Notes under the pieces: generated by a model | What the model was told of the DNA's origin: nothing | Seen by the model: only the letters and a program-made list of their open reading frames with translations | Databases searched by the model: none | NCBI GenBank assembly: GCA_018907035.1 | Contig: JACCIC010000291.1 | Coordinates: 186,001 to 250,000 of the forward strand | Direction: 5' to 3' | From: Sycobia sp. Sy_11 | Taxonomy: Eukaryota; Arthropoda; Insecta; Hymenoptera; Epichrysomallidae | DNA: 64,000 bases | In this document: positions 24,387-36,799 of the stretch, in pieces | Layout of the letters: the number at the start of each line of letters is the position of its first letter | How positions within the stretch are numbered: the first letter of the stretch is position 1 | Program-made: the position numbers and the translations under genes

Positions 24387-24590
24387 CTGCACGTGGACAA
24401 AGCAGCCGACGAGCTTTTCCGGCGGCAGCCGGTACGGTAGTTTTCTCGCCCACGCGCGAAATATTTCAACGACCACGTATAAATAAATCTCCGCGGGCCC
24501 CGGCAACGTTTGCAATTCCCCTCCCCCATCGTCCCTTTTCTCGAAAAAAGGGAATACGTTAACTTTCCTCGTGTGTGTGTGTGTGTGTGT
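24355..24590. repeat. Inverted (CA)n and (GT)n microsatellite pair
   Basis: A (CA)n array at about 24355-24381 and a (GT)10 array at 24571-24590 lie about 190 bp apart in opposite orientation, with moderately GC-rich unique sequence between. A transcript across both could fold into a hairpin. Cys/Val- and Thr/His-repeat frames here are artefacts. Confidence 0.95.
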
Positions 24591-24726
24591 AATATAAATA
24601 TTAGTATGGCGTATCCACACTAATTCGCCGAAAATTATCACGCGTAAAATTAATTATCTGAAGCGCGATTACATGCGGGCGTGCGTTTCGCCTTCGCTAG
24701 GTATTAAATGTATTCCTGCGCACGTT

Positions 24727-24754
24727 GTCTCTCTCTCTCTCTCTCTCTCTCTCT
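24727..24754. repeat. (CT)n microsatellite
   Basis: About 28 bp of CT alternation, followed by imperfect CT-rich sequence to about 24810. Confidence 0.95.
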
Positions 24755-24810
24755 TCCTCTCTCTCTCTTTACCTCACTCGCTATTTCTCTCATTTTTCTC
24801 TTCTGTCTGT

Positions 24811-25450
24811 CTGCGCTCACGCGGTGCTTTATTAGAGCTTTCGTATGCGTGACAGAATATTAAGGGTCTGCGAGCCCGTTTGTTGCAATAAAGCGGCCGC
24901 TAGCATAATGTATCAAGCGCGCTTTAATTGTTTTTTGTTTTTACTTCCATTCACTTAACATACGAACTGCACAACGTAGATAATAATATTGAAATTTATT
25001 TTCCCTTAATATTGTCTCGTATACATGTTTTGCTCAAAATTTTCCAGATATAAAGATTCCAAAATACTTAGACATCGATTTGCACCGATGGATCAATAAA
25101 TAATAATATTTTCATTCAAGGTTTTGCAAATCACAGACGGCTCAGTAAATGTGTGTTGAATTTTACGCACGTATATAAACTTTGCAACAAAGACAGCAAT
25201 TTATTGTTCACGGGAGATTGAGCTGAACAAAAGAACATAAATTTACGTATACACATAGGTTGAGCAAATTTTCCGTTACAATAAAAAATATTCCAATACG
25301 AACGTATGCACTCTCATATGCATTCGTATTTACTCTTTTTACAGCTACAAATACAATAGTAAACCATACTTTAATATCGGATAATCTTTTTCTATACGAC
25401 GTGAATACTTAAAAAAAAATAAAAATCCATCGCTTCTAAATCCATACCTC
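24811..25450. other. AT-rich stretch, nothing recognised
   Basis: No gene or element is seen. Confidence 0.5.
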
Positions 25451-26115
25451 GCGTATTAAACGTTGCTCAATATAAATCATTCGGCGATACATCCGATCCA
25501 TCGATCCCTTTACTATATACCGCGCTCCCTATGCCTCTTAATCGCATCATCCTGGATTGCGCTCGTACGTTGCGCACGCGCACGGAAGCACTTACACGCA
25601 CGCACACATGCACACACGCTCGCGCGTCGAATGATTCGGAAAAAAAAAAGAAAATAGAGATCGCATACCGTATGGGCGCACGCGTATCCCCGTATAAAAG
25701 GGAGGAACGCGCGGAAACAACGCATCGGCGCACTTGCACCTGTCACAGTTCATCCGCAGAATAGGGGGACACGGGGGATCGTAAAGATTTTATAATGTTG
25801 CTCGCGCAAGCCCCGCTCGCTCCTGATGGCGCTGACGCGACATCGGCGATAAGAGAAGAGACGGAAGCGTTGGGAGGGGAAAGAGCGCTCGACACAGGAC
25901 TTACGAACGTCGCTTGCGTCCGGTGAATCGAAGCGCCGGTCCTCGTTTTTTCGGGGACGGACGCGGCAGTTTTCCTGGCCGGAAGACGGACGGGGCGGGG
26001 GCGAGACGTTACGCGCGAGACCGCGCGATCATCCAGGTCGGTGAAGACACGCGCTGCCTTTTCGCGCGGTCGGACCTCTTTGCTTCCGGCCGCAATTATC
26101 GCGGCCCGTGATAAT
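25451..26115. other. CpG-rich island with stop-poor frames
   Basis: CG-rich DNA beginning with ACGC/CACA-type simple repeats (25585-25625). On the - strand a 167-codon frame (25743-26246) is open. It is rich in Ala, Ser, Arg and Pro, with a hydrophobic stretch LLYDIVAVVVALSRAAIIAA, but no known domain. On the + strand a 43-codon frame (25795-25926) overlaps it. Neither has supporting splice sites, so I do not call a gene. Confidence 0.3.
25693..25700 (+). promoter_or_regulatory. TATA-box candidate
   Basis: TATAAAAG lies in a GC-rich setting (CCCCG before, GGAGG after), matching the TATA consensus. A 43-codon frame starts about 100 bp downstream (ATG at 25795, MLLAQAPLAPDGADATSAI...). No TCAGT-type initiator is present 25-35 bp downstream, which weakens the case. 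Confidence 0.25.
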
Positions 26116-28050
26116 GCGACTACGACGGCGACTATGTCGTATAACAACGACTGAACGTTTAAATATACCGGTGTATTCCCTTTGCTTGATATCTTTTTCG
26201 GACTAGATGTGATCGTATAACTAGTGAATTTTGAGTTCAAGCTCATTTTTTAAATTGAAAAAATCACAGCGCTCAAGATACACTTATTATACGTTGTTTC
26301 AACTGTCTGAAAAAATCTATTTGAAAAATAGAAAGCGCGTTAAGTGAAGCATTAATCTTTAATATTTTGATAATTTTATTTTCGACAAGAAAACTATTCA
26401 ATTCTGTATAAAATGCCAAAATTTTGAACTGTTTCTATTCAAAAATTAACCTTAAAATTAAAGTTCACATTTTCAATCATTGTATACAATGCAAAAATAG
26501 CATAAAAATATAAAAAATGCTTTGAGCTTTAATTTTATAGAAAGAATGAGTTTTTGATCGATTTTTTCTCAAAAGCTACAGCATTATGAAAAATCTGTAA
26601 TAAACAAATCAAATTGTTGCTGAAACTCTGGAAAAAATGGGCAGGAGAATTTTTTGAATTTTTGTTTTAGCTGCAATATTCTAATCGTACAATGATTGAT
26701 CGTTAAACTATTTGTGATAAACGAGTGAAAGATCGAGATTCCATTAATTTTTACTCGTATGATAACAGTAACGTGGATGGTGCACAATTTCTTGAATTTA
26801 AATATTTGAGGTTCTCTTTTTACTATTTTTTGTGCTCCTGAATACGCCATTCATTTTGAGTCCTGATAAAAATTAAAATTAGAAATTTTATTTGATAATT
26901 AGCTTAAAATAAAGAAAAAAAGAGGAAGAGGCGATTATTTATTAAATCGCCAATTATTAGTGATATTATTTATTTAGTTATATTGCGGATAAGAAGTTAG
27001 AGTCGATCCGTGTCTTATGAACGGATGAATCAGTTGTGTTCTAAAGAAATTCAGTAAGATAATTTTAGCAAATTAGTGAATTCAATATAATATTTCGTTT
27101 GTATTTTACGAAAACGAACTTTAAGAAAATCATTTTACGTAAATGTTCACGGAGTTATTCACATGAGAGAAACTCGGAGCCGTGAAGGTACACATACAAC
27201 CGCATGAGTATTGCCGATAGTAGAAAACAAAGAATGTTTCCTGTAGTCGGTTTCGCGAGGGGAAAATAATACATTAGCACAAAGAAAAGCGAGAGAATAT
27301 AACGATTGAAAATAAGTCCGGCCAATCATTACGATTAAGAGCCCGAACTCCTTTTATTACTTTTCGGAAATTTTGAAATGAATGTTCCTGTTAATTCATG
27401 GTTGCACGTCAATTCAACGGTTGCTGGAAATTCACGAGATATAATTTAAATAAATCAATTTTTTGATTTTAAATTAATTAATTTTATTTATTAGTTCCTT
27501 TATTTATTAGTTCCTTTCCCTTCAAAGGTCCAATGGTTTTCATTGCGATAATCAGTAACGTAAACACGAAAAATGACCGAACATGGAATGTTTTTGATTT
27601 ATACTTTTAATATATAGTATATTTACGAAGTCAATCTATGATAAAACTTCATGCAAATCTTCAAAAGTAGGTGAAATAGATCATGAAAGTATATTAATAG
27701 ATCCAATTTTTGGTAACAATATTATCTAAAACTTGGACTTTAAATTACAGTCGGTACTATAGTTTTTTAAATACCATATTCTAAACAATATATTCAGGAA
27801 TTATATATAAGAAAGGAATTATTTATTGGTATTGCCGAAGAAGCGTGAAGCGTTGTAATTGTTGAATGCGAATGAATATCTAAGCTAGCCTGGTTCTGTT
27901 CTCAGAAGAATCGCTACAAAATAAATTCATCGGATATTTCAATAATAAATATGAGTTTAAGTTCAAAAATAAAATAAGATCATAGAACCGAATGCAGCAA
28001 CGGTATGTTTATGGTAAATTTCGTTAAAGTAATTAAGGTCGCTTATAAAT
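26116..28050. other. AT-rich desert with one tandem duplication
   Basis: No gene seen. The 16-mer TTTATTTATTAGTTCC is tandemly duplicated at 27483-27514. Confidence 0.5.
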
Positions 28051-28054
28051 TGAA

Positions 28055-28850
28055 GCAGAAAGTTAATAACAGTGTGATATTTCAACGATAAATTTCGACG
28101 ATAGAAACGATCGTCCTTTCGCCGCATTACGGGAGACATAAGAAGCTCGGAGCATTACGCTGCAGCCCCGCCTTTCAGCGCGGAAGGCGATTTGAAGCGC
28201 CCCGTCCGGTCTAATGCGCACGGCCACCTGGCCAAAATCTATCACCCGTGACGCGGCGCACTTAAATCGAGATCAGAGCCTCTCCCACTCCCCCCTTCGC
28301 CACTCTAAGTGAAAACTATATAATTCCGCGAGCTTGAAAAAAAAACGCAAAAAATTGATACTCCCCCCCCCCCGTTAAAATTGGCCAGGTCCGTGGATAC
28401 ATGACTCGAATCCTCACTTCCACCCCGCCTCCCGCGGTCGAGTATTAGCCGCAGCATAGCGTCGTCGTCACGAGCCGCCCCCTTCCCTCAGCAAGAGAGC
28501 GCCGCAGAAGCGCGGGGCGGCTTTTTACGAGCTCTCCCTTCGCGCCGCATCCCCTTCCTCCGCCGGAAAGCTTTTACCAGAGCGCTCGCTCGTCGCATCC
28601 GTGCTTTACGTTCGAATTTTCCGCGATGTAGGCCCGGGCTAGATTGTGGCGCGAGGCTAAATCTACACGCGCATACACATACACACGGACACACACACTT
28701 TCCTTCTCTCTCTATCTCTGTGCTCCAAGATATGCCACCTGTGCTGGCCGAGTATAAGAAGTCGAGCATTAACGACCGACGTTTGCGCGAGCTTAAGAGA
28801 GGCGAACGCGACTTGGAGCCGTAAAAAAACGCTGCTCGGTCCCTTTTTAT
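28055..28850. other. GC-rich, CpG-rich island
   Basis: CG-rich DNA with eleven C at 28363-28373, CACA-type repeats at about 28670-28700 and a short CT tract. The 93-codon - strand frame (28488-28769) is repeat-influenced (Val-Cys run) and unrecognised. Confidence 0.35.
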
Positions 28851-28868
28851 GGACGCAGTTTATCAGAG

Positions 28869-28892
28869 AGGATAGATAGATAGATAGATAAA
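28869..28892. repeat. (GATA)n microsatellite
   Basis: Four to six GATA/AATA units in tandem. Confidence 0.9.
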
Positions 28893-30040
28893 TAGATAAA
28901 TGTACAGTTATTTTTTATAAGATACAAAAGCATAAAAAATTAATTACATAACATGGCATTTTTTAATCTCTAGAGCATGGAAATTTTAAAGGACTTTCAA
29001 ACCACATTTTTCTGTGGAAGTATAAGTTAACATCAGGTCTAAATTAGGACTAAACTAAGAGAATAATTTACGAAGTATTATCAAATGTCAAAAAACTTCC
29101 ATTGGACTATTTTTTTCGTATTTAACATTCTTTGTGTTTTGTCTAGTGAAATAAAGACACTTTCTATCATTATAGCTTGCAAAGCATTAAAAATCTCATT
29201 ACAAAATGGACAATAATGTAGATTATTAGCCTCTGCGGACGAATTTTCAAATCAATTAGATGAAAAATAATCTTTTTCACACCTGTAAATGTTTTCGGAT
29301 GCTCTAAAAGTTAAAATTGATAGCAAAAATTTAAAATTAGAGAAGGACAATATACAATAGACAATGATACGTCTGTCAGTTAATGATACGAAAAGGAATG
29401 TATTACATATTCAAGCCAGTTTTATATGTAAGAATATATGTAAAACTTAAAAATAGCTACATATGGTTAATAGAAAGTTAATTAAGCAAACATTGAGTGT
29501 TCAATCGAGTTAAAGAAAATGGCTTTTCATTAATGATTCGACGGAAGGGTGGTGGAAAATACGAATTTTCAGAGAAATGTTATTTCAAAAGCACGCTCCT
29601 GGCACATGAAAAAATCGTGACGCAATGTCTCCAGACCGAGAGAGGTAATTACTATTACCTCCAAAATAAGCCTTGAAAAGTATGATAATCCAAAGCTTTT
29701 TTATTCCCGAAATATGAAACTTTTTTACGTTCAGTAGTTACTTAACTCTTAATTAAATTGAATACTGTCAGGATAATGTTTTTAGAAAACCTCTAATATT
29801 ATATAGGTTTTTTATTTTGGAGATAAATAAAATTTGAATTAGGAATAAATCATTCATTCGTATCTTACATCATCTGTTCTTCATGCTTTCGTACTCGAGA
29901 GAATCGATTTCTCTTTTCAGATCTGTTGAATATTTTCTAAAAATGTGCCTCGAGAAAGAAATTCTAAATACTTTGGAACATAAATGTATATATTAATAAT
30001 AAATGTTCTAATTCTAATTGTTACCATAATACAGCAGTAA
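28893..30040. other. AT-rich stretch with a short perfect hairpin
   Basis: No gene. At 29642-29661 GAGGTAAT-TACT-ATTACCTC is a perfect 8-bp stem with a 4-nt loop. Confidence 0.45.
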
Positions 30041-30340
30041 AACACTGGCCTCTTCAATCGACACATAGTCAATCCGATGACGCTCTGGAAGGTGTGACAA
30101 AATTATCCATTTTAAGATCCTGAGAAGAACGAAAGGGGAGATACGGGCTATGTGACCACCGCAGTCGGATTATTATAGCTATTTGGCAATTAGGCACAAA
30201 GTCCGAGGCATCTCACTGGACGCTCCTCCTTTTTAGGAGCTTGAGAAGGTGCATGATGGTAGGAGTTGTGGCAAATCTTGAGGTAGTCCACATCTAGATA
30301 TGGGAAGCCATATTTTAAAAATTCATATGGAATTAATATA
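30041..30340. other. Moderate-GC block, possible old repeat
   Basis: A GC-balanced, stop-containing block sits in AT-rich DNA just upstream of a MITE, with a small stem GCTCCT...AGGAGC near 30222-30240. Its sharp composition suggests inserted DNA, but no terminal repeats, coding motif or RNA promoter could be recognised. Confidence 0.2.
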
Positions 30341-30658
30341 TTCGATTAAAGACCATGCAAGAGATTAAACTCTCAAACGTGTTTATTCACGTATGGTAAT
30401 TTTCCCAATTTATATTCGAGATAAAAATACAAATTTTGCTCTTATCTGCCGTGAAGAAGCTACGGCAAACGTATAACCAAGTTTAATCCGCAGGTGTGGA
30501 TTCACAGGAGACGTCTGTGCCTACCATTGAAATGAGATCTTTTACGTTCTATGAAGGATTTTCATTTAAAAAATATCGTACATTCTCTTTTATAAATTAA
30601 AAATTACATTATGTCGACTGCTCTGAATTAAATTAATAAATAGTTTTAGTCGGTCGTA

Positions 30659-31066
30659 CAGTCTTTGTACTATAATATGTTAAAGGAAAATAATCGCAGT
30701 CAGAGTGTCCTTGTTTATGATCACCCCCAAATCACAGTCTATGCCAGCAAAGAACAATCTGACTGCGCCAACCACCTTAAATTTAAATTTACCTCAGATG
30801 TCCGACTTTTTTAAATAGTTTAGTTCTAGAAAATGAACCCTAGCGACACAGATCGGACAAAGACAAAACTCAGGTAAATTTAAATTGAAGATAGTGGGCG
30901 CAGTCGGTTGTCCTTTGCTAACATAGAATATAGTTTACTTTAATTATTATTATTATTTATATTATTTTTAATCTAATTTAATTTATTTTTAGTAGTAATT
31001 TCTATTTCAGATTCTTCGGGGTTGACTACCATTATTTTAGTTTAATATATTATAGTATAAAGACTG
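30659..31066. mobile_element. Tc1/mariner-type MITE with nested inverted repeats
   Basis: A 408-bp unit is flanked by TA on both sides (30657-30658, 31067-31068). Its ends are inverted repeats of about 53 bp (30659-30711 and 31014-31066) beginning CAGTCTTTGTACTATAATAT and CAGTCTTTATACTATAATAT; TA plus CAGT is the usual end of Tc1-like elements. Inside, a second inverted repeat of about 58 bp (30739-30797 and 30869-30926, sharing CAGCAAAG, GACTGCGCC and AAATTTACCT) encloses about 71 bp. No coding frame is present, so the element is non-autonomous. Nested arms give it a foldback-like shape. Confidence 0.8.
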
Positions 31067-31068
31067 TA

Positions 31069-31880
31069 CAATCGATGAAAATATTTATTATTTTAATTCT
31101 CTTGTATAAAATCAATATACATTTTCCTCTAATTAAATTAAATTAATACTCTGTATCCACAGACTTCTTTTAACGAATATCGATAGTTGTTTTATACCAT
31201 TTTCGAAGAAAGAATGACTTCAAATCCTTTTTTTATATTAGTTTCATAATTATTTCTTTTAACTTCGATTTTCAAAGAAATTGCTTCGAAGGAGAAAAAA
31301 CATTATAGAAATCGTTTTAGGGGTAATTGGAGTGAAGCCATCGACTGGTCGTTTTAAATACAGAAACTTGAAGCAATTAATATTGTATTTACAATCGCCA
31401 ATTATGTAACGAACAGTGCTTAAATAGGTTAATAGTAATTTACGTAACAAAGATAAAACGTACAATTTACAAAATATGTGTTAAATTCTAAATTTATCAA
31501 AATGGAGTTTTAATTTATACCAATATGCCGTTACTTGAGTCGGGCGCAAGATACTAAGAATCTAAGAATTATCCATATTTTACGGACGATTACTCTCACT
31601 TTTAGCCAAATAGAATAAAACTTATTATTTTAGTCTTCTTATTTCAGAATACGGGCGAAGTAGAATAAAATGTGTTTTTATAATAAAATTTCACACGAAT
31701 AATATCCCTTTTTTTGTTTATATTGATATTATAGAACATTACCAAAACGATCGATAACTGAAAATATATTATATTTGATCTCGTATTAATTCACTAACTA
31801 AGCAGTAATTTATTAACTAACAATATTATTTTTTAATTTACTGATCATGACGCACTATTCTATCAATTCTTAATATCGAT
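31069..31880. other. AT-rich stretch, nothing recognised
   Basis: No gene or element is seen. Confidence 0.5.
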
Positions 31881-32199
31881 ACGTTGAATAAACACACATT
31901 GACTTTTCCACGAACCCACATCGCTCGAACTAGCGCTCAATCATCGCCTCGCAGTGCATTAAAAGTGCAATCTCGCCCAAAGTCTCGGGCCAATGCACAA
32001 TCCAACGCTGATCTCCCGCTCTGTACCCGCCCTAAGCCTCTGTCCAGCTACCTCGTTCTCCCACCTCCGCGAGATAACGATAATCCGAAAGAACGCCGGT
32101 AATGCGGCTAGAAGACAAAAGGCAAGGTAGATGTACGCATAAGTCGGCTAAAATCAATTATCCACGCCCCCGTCCCACGTACCGGAAAAATCGATCCCG

Positions 32200-32252
<53 letters not shown>

Positions 32253-32370
32253 GTTCGTCGTCTTCCGCGACCCACGAGAAATCCCATGGATCTTGCCCGG
32301 CATTCATACACGCCCGGCCGCTAATCCGCTCGGCTGCTCTGGCTTAAGGACGTTCGAAAGGTCCCTCGGG
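31881..32370. other. Moderately GC-rich island split by a TA array
   Basis: GC-balanced to CG-rich DNA on both sides of a long TA repeat. A 72-codon frame (31884-32102, +) is Ser/Pro/Arg-rich and unrecognised. Confidence 0.3.
32203..32251. repeat. (TA)n microsatellite
   Basis: About 49 bp of pure AT alternation inside a GC-rich island. Confidence 0.98.
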
Positions 32371-33700
32371 ATTGGCGATGGATAATGCATGAATCTCGGC
32401 ATATTCTTAAATATAAGTTTAAAAATCATAAGGTTTCAATTTCGAGAAGGTTCATTGACTATTGAGGAATATATCGATTGTTTTAATATTATACTTTGAA
32501 GAGGATGTAATGGATAATGGCGACGTCTTGCACGGAAGAAATAATATACGGATTATATGATATACAATATTTACGTATTACTAATTTACCGTCTACGCTA
32601 TTTGTTATTTTATCTGATAAGATTTGATAATGGATTCAGAAAAAAGTACAATAATATATAACTTTATAAGACTTTTACATACATATTTCCTTTTACTATT
32701 TTGCATTTCCTTTAATAATAACTTTCATTTACCTTTAGAGTCCACCTTTTTAGCATAAAATTGTCATATTTTAAAATCTATTGTCTGACTCAATACTGGT
32801 ATTTCTACTTGTCCTCGTGGTTCGAAAAAACTTTGTAGAAATTTCTCAAGCTATAAATCCTGCAAATTTATTCATCTAATTTAAATTACAATGCTTTTTG
32901 TGTTTTTATTATTTGAACGAAAGAAAAAGGATACTTTTTCGAAAAAGATGAATAATGTAGGAAGAAAATTTTCTGTCATAACTGACGAGATTGCACGAAA
33001 AATCCAGGTAAAATTTAATGCATGAGTAAAGAAAGGAAGATGTATAAGCGTAGAGGAATTGGAATTAATAAAATATCTAAGAATATTATTCTATCTATAC
33101 ATTATAATCCTATATATGAAATTCATTTGCTGCAAATATGTAAAGTAAGCACGATTTCATAAAAGTAACAAAATTTTAATTAACATAATCGCTAGAAATC
33201 GATGTAAGTATTGCATTAAACTCACTTTGCATAATCGTGGCATAAATTTGGAAATGTTTTACCATAATGCAATTTATACATAGCGAAATTTCATGCGGAT
33301 GTAATGAATGCAAATGACATAAAATCGTCAAGATCCCATTGACATTTTATCTTAAGATTTTCTTGTCTTTAATTACATTTTTCATTCGCTAAGGACTATG
33401 CGTAATCTTGCCCTGAATTTGGAAAGAACGCGCTATGATTTTACAGATGTCAAAATTGCCCATTTTTCTCGTTTTATTAATTCTTGCATACTTCCGCGAA
33501 AGTGACAGACGCGGTTGCTTATACGAATAATCGTCTAACGAATTGTTAATTATAATTACAAATTACGGTCTCATTCTATGATCCTCTTCTGCACTTCTAA
33601 AGGCCAGTATATTACATTCAGCACACGCGCCTCGTAAATTTACGTATAAATTTATATTTAATTTAATGATACTTTTAAAGCAGAACTTGGGCAATTCATC
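32371..33700. other. AT-rich stretch, nothing recognised
   Basis: No gene or recognisable element; stops are dense in all frames. Confidence 0.5.
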
Positions 33701-33948
33701 CAGCACGGAAACCCGTAGCCGCCTCGTAAATTACCCACTTCCAAATTCGAAAGACAAACTCTGCGCGCGCGGCTATACGGACGCAATTGTTTGCGCCCGC
33801 GTGTAATTCTCGCTCTCGGCCGCGCGATGTTTTATCCATTTCTCCCGCCGTTTGCTGTTTTTTTTGTTTTTGGTCTGCCTTTCATTTTTAACGAGCAATT
33901 TCATCCCAAAGTGCGAAAGAAACAATTAAAAACTCCGTCTGTCTGCGC

Positions 33949-34112
33949 TCTCTCTCTCTCTCTCTCTCAGCCGCGGCATATTAAACGAGGTCGGCGCTCA
34001 CTCTTTTGCTCACGGATCATTAAAAAATAAATCTATTTAAGCAAATGGATCGTGCAAAGGGTGCATTAAGGGGGTGCTGGATGGCATTCAACATGAGCAT
34101 TTGGCGCAGCCG

Positions 34113-34154
<42 letters not shown>

Positions 34155-34291
34155 CTCCCTCTCTTTCATTCTTTCTCTCTCTATTTTCCTCATTTCACTC
34201 TTTCTACCGCAAAGTGGAATATTGATTCTAAATACCGTAAATGAAAGACAAATACTATATATTTGTGTTTTCCCCGACTCTCTGTCTGTAG

Positions 34292-34346
<55 letters not shown>
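33949..34346. repeat. Three (CT)n arrays
   Basis: CT arrays occur at about 33949-33968, 34115-34150 and 34293-34346, all with C/T on the + strand. Ser-Leu and Arg-Glu repeat frames of up to 140 codons here are artefacts. Confidence 0.95.
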
Positions 34347-34349
<3 letters not shown>

Positions 34350-35013
34350 CTCTACCGCTTATTTCGTCCGCGTTTCTCATTCTCTCGCCAATAAGTCTTC
34401 CTTCAAATTTGAAAATCAATCGCGATCGCTCTGCTTCAGTCGATTGCCATTCAATTACAACTGGTAGAACGGGAATGGGATATATAAACGCGCCGCACAT
34501 TTTCACCGCTTTTTTCTGTATAAAATTGTTATTCTCTTATTCCACGAGCGCTCGGGCGCGTTGGGACCTCCCCCCGCCCTCCCGCCTTTCTGCACGTCCG
34601 CTTATGTCATTGATTGTAATTTGCAAGTCTCAAGAGCATTAAAGCTGAGTCTCAGTGGGCGTACGCCATGGTTCTTGGAAAATCTTTGGAGTTTCTACCG
34701 GAATTTTTTTAAATATTCCATACGCTCCAATGGACTCCGAATGGATACCTAATAAATTAATAATTAATAATATCAAAATTATAAAGATGACAAAGCAAGT
34801 CTTACTTGTGAACACAAGTCTGATTATATAATTGAATTATTATTAAGAACCTGCTTTCAATACAGATTTTTAAGTGAAACCGATGAATTTATCAAATTTC
34901 ATTCTGTTCTATATTTTGATTTTTTTTCATAATAGTGTGTGTTTACTTATACATTTTTGAAAAGTTCTTTTAATTTATATTAAGAATTACAGGAATTGAT
35001 CATGCTTTCTATC
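34347..35013. other. Mixed stretch, nothing recognised
   Basis: GC-balanced to about 34740, then AT-rich. Overlapping short frames have no recognisable motif. Confidence 0.4.
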
Positions 35014-35084
35014 GTATTTTTATAAAATTTTATATAGTAAATAATTTATAGCAAATTTTATAGTAAATAATTTTATAAAAATAC
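35014..35084. repeat. Perfect 16-bp inverted repeat with internal direct repeats
   Basis: GTATTTTTATAAAATT (35014-35029) is the exact reverse complement of AATTTTATAAAAATAC (35069-35084). The 39-bp spacer contains two copies of ATAGTAAAT. Confidence 0.8.
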
Positions 35085-35454
35085 TCGTATGATGCCTGAA
35101 ATCATCAACTTTTGTTTTTCAGTATATTTCAATTCATTATATTTCAATCTTTCTTTTTACATAATTTCATGAAATCATATTACGTTAATCATAAATCATT
35201 TATACAGTATTTTTCATTTATATCGTATCAGATGTTCGAATATTAAATCAATTCGTTATATGGATGATAAAAGTTTTATTAAACGACACCAACAATTTGC
35301 TTTACAATTAATTGTCCGTTTATCCAATACTTTACATCGCACAATAGCTCCATAAATACTATGTACATTAAAAGCAATAATTTCGGACATGTAATTGACC
35401 GGGACAGCTGATAATTTCAGCTGGAAAACTTACTTTTCTCGTTATGCGCGTCAA
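35085..35454. other. AT-rich stretch, nothing recognised
   Basis: No gene or element is seen. Confidence 0.5.
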
Positions 35455-36005
35455 ATGCGAAATTAAAAGGATGGTGCGGCGAGAGCCCACGGAGGTATTG
35501 AAACGCGAACGAACCTTAAAGCCGCGATACCGAACAAAGCAAAAGCTTCTCTACCACAGGACTAAAATTTTCCCAGAAAGCGAGATAGGCGAGTGCAACC
35601 GATGACACTCCCCTCTACCCCGCCCGCGTGCTTTTCACCGAAATTCCTCACGCCGAAACTCGACTTCTCCGAAAACGATCGCTTAGCAGAGGAGGAGGCT
35701 TCAGAGGGTATGGATGCGCAGGGACGGGATGTACATGCCCTTTGAAAATCGGGCGCTTTGGAAGGCCTTGGCACTTGGAGGTTCGCCGGTCTGACGTATT
35801 CGTGCCCGTTTGTCCGGTAGCGCGAGTCCGCAACTCCATATCGGAGATCCGATCAAAATGCGCGCGCTCAACGAAACTCCGCGTAAGTCCAAGCACTCCT
35901 GAACTGGAGGGGCGGGCTGGTGTTGGTCGTCGTCTGGCAGCGCAAAGGAAGCAGTATGCGGGAATTATAAGCAAACTAGGGCTTATGACATAGAAGTCCA
36001 TTTCA
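35455..36005. other. GC-balanced island open on both strands
   Basis: Frames of 121 codons (35628-35993, +) and 117 codons (35648-36001, -) cover the same DNA. Neither peptide carries a domain that I recognise, and mirrored open frames favour a stop-poor non-coding tract. A real exon on one strand is not excluded. Confidence 0.25.
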
Positions 36006-36776
36006 TTCTTCCTGCAATTTATGCCGACGATAGAGAAACTCTTTTTTCTTCACCTCTCCCTCTCTCTCTCGATTTCTCTATACTCTCTTTTTTTCGCCAT
36101 CTTACAATACCATGCTACTTAGAGAGAATCCTACTTTTTAAAATCAGAGGGCCACGCTATGCGCTGTAAGCTCGATTCACCGATCCAAGGAACAATGAAA
36201 TATATTATGTAAAAAGAGATGAAATGTGGAAGGGTCGGATGCAGGGAAGCTTGAAAGAACAGACGGAGCATGCTGCTCGTTAACGTGCGAAATTCAATCG
36301 CTTCTGGTGAGCCACATACCCATGAATCATCTCATCTACGCTAACCACCGGCACACATACGCGTACGAGGCAACGTATATCCGTGCATCCTTCCTCCATT
36401 TGTCGGTAGATATACGATAATAAACGGCTTTTGGGGCTTAAAGCTAAACAGAATTTGGTCGAGCAAATGTGTTTTTAAACGTTGAGAGGTGCTGATAATG
36501 GCTATTAATATTTCATTTAGAGACGTGCCAATGAGAAAGTAAATAAGATTTTTCATTTTGTTTATTTTGTTTGAGGATTAGTGTACCTTTAATTTTTTTT
36601 TTAAATAAATCTTTATTTAAAGATCAAATTCTTAAAACTAAAACGTGTATTTAATCAAAATTTTAAATGGATAATTCGTCCAAGTGTATGATAAATAAAA
36701 TCAATGATAAATAAATGCGATCTATATACACGAATATCCAATTTCTCAACAAAAGACCATCAGTTCTATAGTTAAT
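36006..36776. other. Mixed stretch, nothing recognised
   Basis: A CT-rich tract at about 36050-36090 and small GC patches lie in AT-rich DNA. No gene is seen. Confidence 0.45.
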
Positions 36777-36799
36777 TGTGTGTGTGTGTGTGTGTGTGT
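36777..36799. repeat. (GT)n microsatellite
   Basis: About 23 bp of TG alternation. Confidence 0.95.

Noticed and set aside
25743..26246. 167-codon frame on the - strand
   Set aside because: Ala/Ser/Arg-rich, unrecognised, and it extends through a GC-rich stop-poor island; the ATG lies in AT-rich flank without promoter signals.
29761..29772. AATACTGTCAGG, as in miR-8/miR-200
   Set aside because: The first base and the 3' half differ and no fold-back precursor is visible.
34045..34467. 140-codon Ser-Leu repeat frame
   Set aside because: Purely the product of CT microsatellites.
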